33,579 bases of DNA. It comes from Pseudomonas sp. AKS31 (GTDB lineage: Bacteria; Pseudomonadota; Gammaproteobacteria; Pseudomonadales; Pseudomonadaceae). How positions within the stretch are numbered: the first letter of the stretch is position 1; every line of letters begins with the position of its first letter. Shown here one piece after another: positions 9,340 through 15,267 of the stretch. The stretch lies in the NCBI RefSeq assembly GCF_023634765.1, contig NZ_JAMLFX010000007.1, forward strand, positions 29,967 to 63,545, given 5' to 3'. The notes under the pieces were generated by a model, which did no database searches, was not told the DNA's origin, and saw nothing but the letters and a program-made list of their open reading frames with translations. Position numbers and translations under genes: made by a program.

Positions 9340-9379
9340 GCGGTGCCGGGTGCGTCTCTCAAGGCGCGCCCGGCACCGC
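9340..9379 (-). other. Hairpin directly after exbD
   Basis: Arms 9340-9354 and 9365-9379 pair over 15 bp with one G-U wobble (core GCGGTGCCGGG / CCCGGCACCGC) around a 10-nt loop. It begins two bases past the exbD stop on the transcribed strand. No T-run follows, so it is not a standard intrinsic terminator; it may stabilise the tonB-exbB-exbD message or cause partial attenuation before the receptor gene. Confidence 0.6.
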
Positions 9380-9381
9380 AC

Positions 9382-9783
9382 TCAGTGGGTGGTCATCACC
9401 GATATTTTGGTAATGCCCGAGCGTTCGATGGACGCCATGGCCTTGGCCACCTGGCCGTAATTGACGGCGGAGTCGGCCTGCAGCTGCACGCGCACTTCGC
9501 TGTCCTTGGCCTTGACCTCCTTGAGGCTGGCCTCCAGCGATTCCGGCGCCAGTTCGGTCTTGGCCAGATAGAACTTGCCGTCCTGATCGACGCTGACCAC
9601 CACCGGGTCTTTCTTTTCGGCGGGGGCGACGGCGTCGGTTTTCGGCAGGTTCACTTTGATCGCGTTGGTCATCAGCGGCGCGGTGACGATGAACACCACC
9701 AGCAGCACGAGCATCACGTCGACCAGCGGCGTGACGTTCATTTCACTGAGCACTTCATCGCTGTCTTGAGTGGAAAAGGACAT
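9382..9783 (-). CDS. exbD: ExbD-type proton-channel subunit
   Basis: Inner-membrane component of the TonB energising complex, 133 residues, normal for ExbD/TolR. A short cytoplasmic N-terminus (MSFSTQDSDEVLSEMNVTPL) is followed by a single membrane helix, VDVMLVLLVVFIVTAPLM. Asp22 at the start of the helix corresponds to the essential proton-carrying aspartate. The periplasmic domain has the usual ESLEASLKEVKAKDSEVRVQ and the YGQVAKAMASIERSGITKISV block. The start overlaps the exbB stop by one base (TGATG), with GGGAGG upstream. It works with ExbB and TonB to transmit proton-motive force, very probably to the receptor encoded next. Confidence 0.94.
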   Translation of the reverse strand: MSFSTQDSDEVLSEMNVTPLVDVMLVLLVVFIVTAPLMTNAIKVNLPKTDAVAPAEKKDPVVVSVDQDGKFYLAKTELAPESLEASLKEVKAKDSEVRVQLQADSAVNYGQVAKAMASIERSGITKISVMTTH

Positions 9784-10487
9784 CAGCTGGCCTCCCGCAC
9801 GGCGGCTGTGGTTTTGCTGGCGATGGCCTGACGGCTGATGGAAAACGCACTGCGCGAGGCGAGGGCGTCGAAGTCGTGGGCGAAGTCATCCATGTCTGCC
9901 GAGGCGAGCTTCAAGCGGCGCAGGAAGAAGTTGTAAATCAGCACTGCTGGCACCGCGACGGCGATACCCACGCCAGTGGCGATCAATGCGTGGCCGATCG
10001 GCCCAGCCACCGCTTCAAGGCTCGCCGAACCGGTTTCGCCGATGCTTTTCAGCGCTTCCATGATTCCCCACACGGTGCCGAACAAACCAATGAACGGCGC
10101 GGTGCTGCCGATACTGGCGAGGATCGCCTGGCCGTTTTCCAGCGAGCGGCGTTCCTTCTGGATCTGCTGGCGCAGGTTGCGCTCCAGGCGATCCGAGCGA
10201 TTGATGGTGTGCGCCAATTGCTGGGTGGTGCGCGGCGAATCTTCCACCAGTAGCGCTTCGAAACCGCTGCTGGCGATACGCGCCAGCGAGCCCGGATACT
10301 GACTGGCGTGTTCGGCGGCGGTGAGCAGATCCGGCGCGCCCCAGAAGGCCTTGGTGAATTGTTTGTTCTGCGCTTTCTGCCGCAGGTACTGCGCCGACTT
10401 GACCAGCAGGATCGCCCAGCTGACCACGGAAAACAGCACCAGGCCCCAGAGCACGCCGGGGACAATCATCGAAGACAAATCGTTCAT
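9783..10487 (-). CDS. exbB: ExbB-type proton-channel subunit
   Basis: MotA/TolQ/ExbB-family membrane protein of 234 residues. Three helices are evident: residues about 9-28 (VPGVLWGLVLFSVVSWAILL), then after a long cytoplasmic region ILASIGSTAPFIGLFGTVWGI, and finally IGHALIATGVGIAVAVPAVLIYNFF. The last two carry the conserved channel-lining pattern of the family (TAPFIGLFGTVWGI, ATGVGIAVAVPA). There is no extended periplasmic N-terminus, so it is of the short type. ATG at 10487 has GAGGTG upstream. Lies 49 bp after tonB and overlaps exbD by one base. It forms the stator pentamer around ExbD that drives TonB. Confidence 0.94.
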   Translation of the reverse strand: MNDLSSMIVPGVLWGLVLFSVVSWAILLVKSAQYLRQKAQNKQFTKAFWGAPDLLTAAEHASQYPGSLARIASSGFEALLVEDSPRTTQQLAHTINRSDRLERNLRQQIQKERRSLENGQAILASIGSTAPFIGLFGTVWGIMEALKSIGETGSASLEAVAGPIGHALIATGVGIAVAVPAVLIYNFFLRRLKLASADMDDFAHDFDALASRSAFSISRQAIASKTTAAVREAS

Positions 10488-10536
10488 GGTGACACCTCGC
10501 TTGCATTATTCGGTTGTGCGTTGATTGAGCGTTCGG

Positions 10537-11358
10537 TTATTGCGGCAATTTGAAATCGATGGTCTGCGTGGCGAAGCCGTCGATCGGCGTGTCACCGCGT
10601 TTGGCCGGAATAAATTTCCAGTTCTTCACGGCGGCGACGGCCGCGTCATCCAGTTGCGGCTTGCCGCTGGATTTGGTCACCGTCACCGTGCCGGCGCGAC
10701 CGTTGGCGAGCACCTGAATGCGCAGCACCACGCTGCCTTCCCAGTTGCGCCGCAGCGCCAGCGATGGGTATTCCGGCGGCGGGTTGCCGAGGCTGGCGAG
10801 GCCGGAAATCGCTGCCGATTCCTTGACCGGACCCGGTGCGGCGGCAGGGGCCGGTGGCGCGCTGGGTGTGGTCGGCGCAGCGGGAGCGGCCGGTTGTGCC
10901 GGGGCGGGTGGCGCTTTCGGCGGCTCGACCTTTTTCACCGGTTTCGGCTTCTCGACCGGTTTCGGTTTTTCGATCGGCTTGGGTTTCTCCACCGGTTTGG
11001 GCGGTGGCTTGACCGCGTCCTCGTCTTCCACCGGTTGTTCCGGTTCCGGCGGTGGCGGAGGAGGCGGTGGTGGCGGTTCCGGGGTGGGCGGTGCCGGTGG
11101 CGTCGGGCTGGTCAGCTCGACGGTCATTTCCGGAATCTGCGGCGGCGTCGGTAGTGGTTCCGTCCGCGATTGCTGGAGAAACCACCAGGCGCCGCCGTGT
11201 ATCAGCGCCGACACCGCCACCAGCAACACCATCTGCTGTTTATTCAGACCGCCGGGTTGCGAGGTATTGGCTTTGAATACCGGCCTGCCCGGTGGCGGCG
11301 GGACTGGCGCTTCCCGCAACGGCCCCGGCAGGGTTCTGTGCTTTACCGCATCGTTCAT
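10537..11358 (-). CDS. tonB: TonB energy-transducing protein
   Basis: 273 residues. A 42-residue cytoplasmic N-terminus, rich in proline, leads into one membrane helix (about 43-60) holding the functional Ser-x3-His pair (SALIH, S50 and H54). A long proline/lysine spacer follows: a run of ten prolines, then repeated EKPKP/VKK units, suited to spanning the periplasm. The C-terminal domain carries YPSLALRRNWEGSVVLRIQV and AAVKNWKFIPAKRGDTPI, the typical TonB fold that grips receptor TonB boxes. The ATG at 11358 has GAGGGAG at good spacing; an upstream in-frame extension of 37 codons is not TonB-like and is rejected. It is the first gene of the run, so its promoter probably drives exbBD and perhaps the receptor and yejABEF. 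Confidence 0.93.
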   Translation of the reverse strand: MNDAVKHRTLPGPLREAPVPPPPGRPVFKANTSQPGGLNKQQMVLLVAVSALIHGGAWWFLQQSRTEPLPTPPQIPEMTVELTSPTPPAPPTPEPPPPPPPPPPEPEQPVEDEDAVKPPPKPVEKPKPIEKPKPVEKPKPVKKVEPPKAPPAPAQPAAPAAPTTPSAPPAPAAAPGPVKESAAISGLASLGNPPPEYPSLALRRNWEGSVVLRIQVLANGRAGTVTVTKSSGKPQLDDAAVAAVKNWKFIPAKRGDTPIDGFATQTIDFKLPQ

Positions 11359-11459
11359 TAAAGCTCCCTCGGGTTGATGAAGGGCAATAAGGTGCCGTCC
11401 GAACATCCAGGGGATATTCGAGTGGGTGGGTGCAACTTTCTTCAAGGTGTGCAGAAGCC

Positions 11460-11474
11460 GATAGTTCAACTATC
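11460..11474. promoter_or_regulatory. Palindrome upstream of tonB, possible operator
   Basis: GATAGTT-C-AACTATC is a perfect 15-bp dyad about 100 bp upstream of the tonB start. Position and symmetry fit a regulator-binding site, but I recognise no known consensus, and it is not a Fur box. It could also be chance. Confidence 0.3.
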
Positions 11475-11560
11475 CGGTAAACAAGGCTTGTGCAAACTTA
11501 CTGGCTTAGCGCCATCGACTATGAGTATTCATTAGCCATTCCCTGATGTTGTTCTATGGA

Positions 11561-11637
11561 GGAGCTGCTGAAGGCTGCGATCTTTTGATTCTGTCTTTAA
11601 AGATCAAGATCAAAAGATCGCAGCCTTTGGCAGCTCC
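11561..11637. repeat. REPIN, family B
   Basis: Inverted 29-bp arms at 11561-11589 and 11609-11637 with core GGCTGCGATCTTTTGAT and two mismatches near the GGAGCTGC end. The same arm recurs at 19037-19066 and at 32370-32399. The sequence is unrelated to family A. Confidence 0.85.
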
Positions 11638-11785
11638 TGCAATTGATTGCTCGAACTCTGTTTAGCAACCGCTGTGCCAAATGTTGCTGGAATGTAGGTG
11701 GCTTATTTCATTGATGTTACCCATGTCGCATTTATATAAGTTTTGTCATCGCCGTGGTTTTTCTCTGGCGCGAGCATTCCCGTAA

Positions 11786-11806
11786 CTCCGCTTGGCGGAG
11801 CTTTTT
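11786..11806 (+). terminator. Terminator-like hairpin
   Basis: CTCCGC (11786-11791) pairs with GCGGAG (11795-11800) around a TTG loop and is followed by CTTTTT. The shape is that of an intrinsic terminator on the plus strand, but no gene that it would terminate is visible upstream, so it may be a relic. Confidence 0.35.
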
Positions 11807-12536
11807 CAGAGGCGAGTCAGGCTCTACGCGGTATCACGCTGATCAGCGGGATAGAGCTGCGGCTTGGCTGGCGGCCGGGGCACTTGCTGGTGCGCGGCGG
11901 ACAGATTTGGTGCGGGTCAATGTTTTAGCGGGTCACGGCGTATGTTCCTTGTTCTTGTTTAAATGAAATCAATGTTTGCAGTACTGAATAGTTCTAGTCG
12001 CTGGAGCCGTTTTGGTGCACTTGTAAAGTCGCTGGAAGTTATTGTTCGACAATCCCGCCTGCATTCATTTAATGCAGCGGTCGTGCAGTAATTTTTCCAG
12101 TTGTATTTAAAAAATAAATAGCACGCCATTGCCGGCGAATAAGTCATTGCCGATCACAGGGCGCGGTCATGGAGTCAGGTAATAAAGTAAAGGCGTTGGC
12201 CGCCGGGACTGTTCGAATGAACTCGGCGTTTTGTACAAACAAGCAAGCAGAGGCTGATGCGGCAGAGCGTTTGAAGATTCACGCGGTGAACTCCTTGTTG
12301 CCAGCTCGGATACGCGAACTTTTGGTTCGGTATCGCACCTTACAAGAACGCGGATAGCGTTCGATGATTGCTCTTGGTGCGGGATGGGCACCGCCAGCGC
12401 TGTTTTGCGAAGTTTGAATTCGCAAGTCGCGAGTGCATGGGAAAACCGTGCCAAAACCGATACACAGGCAGATTTTTTCTACAGCCACGCTACAGCCATC
12501 TACCCTGTGGCAATGGTCTTTTCGGGGGGATTGGAT

Positions 12537-13160
12537 ATGTACCAGCTCTACGGGCACAGAAACTCAGGCGCAGCCGCCATCGAAGCGGCACTGGAACTGT
12601 GCCAGATCGCTTACCGCTTCATTGATATCGAAGCCAGCGCCGAAGCGGCCGAGGCGCTGGCCCAGCTCAATCCACTGAAGCAGATACCGACCCTGCAACT
12701 GCCCGACGGCAGCGCCATCACCGAAAGCGCGGCGATCCTGATTCATCTGGGCCTGACGTTTCCCAAGTCCGGCCTGCTGCCTGCCAGGGCGGAGGATCGC
12801 GACCAGGCCATTCGCGGTCTGGTCTACATCGTCAGCAACTGCTACGCGGCAATCGGTGTCATCGATTATCCGGAGCGCTGGCTGCAGATGCCCGACGAAG
12901 CCTCGCGGCAGAATCTGATCGCTGGTGCGCGTGCGCGTTTGCACTGGAGTTGGGAGGTGTTTGCCGATCAGTTTTCCGCCGAGCTGTATCTGGATGACGA
13001 AACGCCGGGAGCGCTGGATGTGCTCGCGGCAGTGGTGACACGTTGGGCAGGCAGCCGCGAGCATTTGCGCCAGACACGACCGGGGTTTTATGCGTGGTTG
13101 CAGCGGATTGACCGGCATCCGGTGCTGGCGCCGGTATTCGCCCGGCATTGGCCGTCGTGA
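12537..13160 (+). CDS. Glutathione S-transferase family protein
   Basis: A 207-residue soluble protein with GST organisation. The thioredoxin-like N-terminal domain runs from MYQLYGHRNSGAAAIEAAL to about residue 75 and holds the cis-proline and glutathione gamma-glutamyl contacts in QIPTLQLPDGSAITESAAIL (P51, E63, S64). Ser10 sits where the catalytic Ser/Cys often lies. An all-helical C-terminal domain follows, ending LQRIDRHPVLAPVFARHWPS. The frame is open for 51 codons further upstream, but that part is not GST-like; the ATG at 12537 has GGGGGA upstream and begins where the family begins. Role, such as detoxification or redox, cannot be narrowed from sequence. A family-C REP lies just after the stop. 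Confidence 0.87.
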   Translation: MYQLYGHRNSGAAAIEAALELCQIAYRFIDIEASAEAAEALAQLNPLKQIPTLQLPDGSAITESAAILIHLGLTFPKSGLLPARAEDRDQAIRGLVYIVSNCYAAIGVIDYPERWLQMPDEASRQNLIAGARARLHWSWEVFADQFSAELYLDDETPGALDVLAAVVTRWAGSREHLRQTRPGFYAWLQRIDRHPVLAPVFARHWPS

Positions 13161-13167
13161 TCGACGA

Positions 13168-13276
13168 TGATCGTTCCCACGCTCTGCGTGGTAACGCAGC
13201 CCGGGACGCTCCGCGTCCCAATGCGTGACGCAGAGCGTCACAGGAGGCATTCCCACGCGGAGCGTGGGAACGATCA
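13168..13276. repeat. REP doublet, family C, between convergent genes
   Basis: Outer inverted arms TGATCGTTCCCACGCT (13168-13183) and AGCGTGGGAACGATCA (13261-13276). Internal hairpins occur at GGGACGCTCCGCGTCCC (13203-13219) and GTGACGCAGAGCGTCAC. The element fills the gap between the 3' ends of the GST gene and the CBS gene and could terminate or protect both transcripts. Confidence 0.9.
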
Positions 13277-13305
13277 GGACACGGGATTGGGGGGATGTTT
13301 AGGGA

Positions 13306-13746
13306 TTATTCCCCGCGAATGTACTGCTCCAGTTGCTTGATCAGCTCCGCCTGTTCGGCAATCGCTTCCTTGACCAGGTCACCGATCGACAGCAAGCCGA
13401 TCAACTTGCCGTTCTCCACCACCGGCAAGTGCCGCAGGCGTTTGTCCGACATGATGCCCAGGCAGGTGTCGACGGTTTGATGGGTGTCGACGGTGATCAC
13501 GTTCGCCACCATGATGTCGCGCACCGGTGTGCCCACGGATGAGCGGCCATGCAGCACCAGTTTGCGCGCGTAGTCCCGTTCGCTGATGATGCCGACCACT
13601 TTTTCGTCTTCGACCACCAGCAAGGCGCCGACGTTTTTTTCGGCCATCTTCATCAGTGCTTCGAGCACCATGTGATCAGGTTTGATCTGGTGCACTTCCT
13701 GATTTTTCTGATCTTTGAGCTTGAGCAGTTGGGCGACGGTCTTCAT
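13306..13746 (-). CDS. Two-CBS-domain protein
   Basis: 146 residues, consisting of little more than a pair of CBS motifs, which usually bind adenine nucleotides or related ligands as a regulatory unit. The first spans about residues 15-65 and contains HMVLEALMKMAEKNVGALLV and VVGIISERDYARKLV; the second spans about 75-132 and contains TVDTCLGIMSDKRLRHLPV and LIGLLSIGDLVK. The C-terminus is a short charged helix, EAIAEQAELIKQLEQYIRGE, that could mediate dimerisation. No enzymatic or DNA-binding domain is attached, so this is the stand-alone type found widely in proteobacteria. Its target is not predictable from context; the neighbours look unrelated. Confidence 0.9.
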   Translation of the reverse strand: MKTVAQLLKLKDQKNQEVHQIKPDHMVLEALMKMAEKNVGALLVVEDEKVVGIISERDYARKLVLHGRSSVGTPVRDIMVANVITVDTHQTVDTCLGIMSDKRLRHLPVVENGKLIGLLSIGDLVKEAIAEQAELIKQLEQYIRGE

Positions 13747-13843
13747 GGCGGTTACTCAGGTGTTGTCGTTGTTCTCCAAGCATCGTAGACGGATGTGAGA
13801 AGAGCAAGAGAGAAAAGCGGCCACGACATGGTCGATTGCGCCA

Positions 13844-13861
13844 TGACAAGTGACCTTGTCA
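13844..13861. promoter_or_regulatory. Dyad upstream of the metallopeptidase gene
   Basis: TGACAAG-TGAC-CTTGTCA is a perfect seven-base-arm inverted repeat in the divergent gap between the CBS gene and the metallopeptidase gene, about 120 bp before the latter. It could be an operator or a short hairpin; no known consensus is recognised. Confidence 0.3.
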
Positions 13862-13980
13862 GTTTATTGCGGCAGTAAAGTTGGCTTTCGATAAAATGAT
13901 GGCTATTTGAAATTGCTCTGGCCTGCCAATCGTAATAACGTTCGATTCACTTTATTTTTCTTGGCTCACAGGTACATATC

Positions 13981-15204
13981 ATGGATGAAAGCACCGACGA
14001 CTCCCGTCCTTTCCTTGAGGGCATGCCGGAGCAAGGCATGTTGTTTGCCTCCAGCGATCTGGGCGCTGCCCACGATTATCGAATGCAGCAGCAGCGAGCC
14101 TTCGGCGCCGACGACCTGTCGCGTTGGCGGTCACTGAGCTCACAAGTGCCGGATCTGATGAAATTCCTTCAGAGACAGTTTCGGGGCTTTCCGCTGGAGG
14201 GAGTGGAAGCGGAAATCATCGATAACCTTTCCCTGCCGGTTGGGCCGTTCGACGAGCCGCTGCTGCATGCGGGCATTGACGATGATCGCCAACAAATCGA
14301 ACGCGCCGCGATTGAACTTGGCTACTCGTTGCATTCCGGTGTCTCGGCGGGCGTGTTGCACGGCCCGGGTATGGACGCCATGCAGCAACGGGTGATGCTG
14401 ACGCACGCTAGTGTGTTGCTGGTCAACATCCACTTGAACACCGCCCTCCATCGTTTGGCCAAGTTACTCGCCCGCTCGACACCGGTCGATACGGCGGGAA
14501 AGGCTCTTTGGGAATACGCAAACATCCGCGACACGATAAAAGCGGATCAAGCCCTGCAAACGGATTGGACGCATTTCTTCATGGATTATTCATTGGATTC
14601 GGCACAGCCGGGTATCGGCCGCGCGATCCCGGTCTCGGGGCTACATCAAATGTGTCTATTGGGGGATTTCAGTGAGGCGATGAGCTGGTTCGTCATGGGA
14701 CACGAGTTCGGCCATCACATTCTTCAACACACGCTGGATGGCGAAGCTTCTGCCGATGGCGAGTCTGCTGAAGTGACGCAAGGTAAAGAGGTCGAAGCCG
14801 ACGTCGTGGGTGCCCGGCTCAGCGCCTATCTCGGAGAACATAATTTACGTGGCCTGAACTACATGGCAAAAACCAACATCGGGGCGGTATTGGTGCTGAC
14901 CACGCTGGATTGTTTCAAGCGCGGGCGCCATCTGATGCTGACCGGAACTCAGGACGGCTTCCGCAAGGACGACGCTCATCCTCCTCTGCAAAAGCGTCTG
15001 CAGAGTGTTTTGTCCGCTACTTGCGGCTCTTATCCCGATGCCGATCCCGAGAGAATTGCCTGGTTCAATACGCTACGCGACCAACAGAAGATTGCTCATG
15101 ACGTCATTGAGTTGATCTGGCGCAAAAGCAGTCCGCTGCTCAAGAAAGCTTTTGATGACGGCATGAGGGGCAAGACCAAGTTGGACACAGGCTGGCTGCC
15201 GTAA
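13981..15204 (+). CDS. Uncharacterised HEFGH zinc metallopeptidase
   Basis: 407 residues with a gluzincin-type active site. WFVMGHEFGHHILQH carries zinc ligands H241 and H245 and catalytic E242, and KEVEADVVGARLSAYL about 26 residues further carries the expected third ligand (E272, EAD) as in M48-like peptidases. A second helical block, MLTHASVLLVNIHLNTALHRLA, lies earlier. There is no signal peptide and no obvious transmembrane helix, so it is predicted cytosolic. The N-terminal 100 residues match no domain I know. The ATG at 13981 is the only good start, although its ribosome-binding site is weak. It lies 63 bp upstream of polB on the same strand, but joint function is not implied. Substrate unknown. 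Confidence 0.75.
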   Translation: MDESTDDSRPFLEGMPEQGMLFASSDLGAAHDYRMQQQRAFGADDLSRWRSLSSQVPDLMKFLQRQFRGFPLEGVEAEIIDNLSLPVGPFDEPLLHAGIDDDRQQIERAAIELGYSLHSGVSAGVLHGPGMDAMQQRVMLTHASVLLVNIHLNTALHRLAKLLARSTPVDTAGKALWEYANIRDTIKADQALQTDWTHFFMDYSLDSAQPGIGRAIPVSGLHQMCLLGDFSEAMSWFVMGHEFGHHILQHTLDGEASADGESAEVTQGKEVEADVVGARLSAYLGEHNLRGLNYMAKTNIGAVLVLTTLDCFKRGRHLMLTGTQDGFRKDDAHPPLQKRLQSVLSATCGSYPDADPERIAWFNTLRDQQKIAHDVIELIWRKSSPLLKKAFDDGMRGKTKLDTGWLP

Positions 15205-15267
15205 GCAGGCGCCGTTACCTTGCAATGCCGCGTAGAATGCCCCTCTGATTCAATTTCTGAGGTTGCA

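Larger units (their letters stand above)
11475..12536. other. Gene-poor region between tonB and the GST gene
   Basis: About one kilobase in which I can support no gene. It contains a family-B REPIN, a terminator-like hairpin and, from about 11940 to 12150, an AT-richer stretch. A 62-codon frame on the plus strand (12169-12357, beginning MESGNKVKALAAG) has a weak ribosome-binding site and no family I recognise; it may be a real small gene or chance. Divergent promoters for tonB and the GST gene must lie somewhere in this region, but I cannot place them. Confidence 0.5.

Noticed and set aside
11510..11545. Possible Fur box upstream of tonB (minus-strand reading AATGAATACTCAT)
   Set aside because: Too few matches to the 19-bp Fur consensus; iron control of this cluster is therefore not claimed.
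11743..11966. Overlapping small plus-strand frames of 61 and 70 codons
   Set aside because: They cross a terminator-like hairpin and have no ribosome-binding site or homology that I recognise.
12169..12357. A 62-codon plus-strand frame upstream of the GST gene
   Set aside because: Weak ribosome-binding site, no family, short length. Kept only as a remark in the gap entry.
13168..13276. CRISPR-like or tRNA-like structure in the repeat between the GST and CBS genes
   Set aside because: The arms are inverted, not direct, repeats without regular spacers, and no cloverleaf with an anticodon arm can be made; it is a REP doublet.
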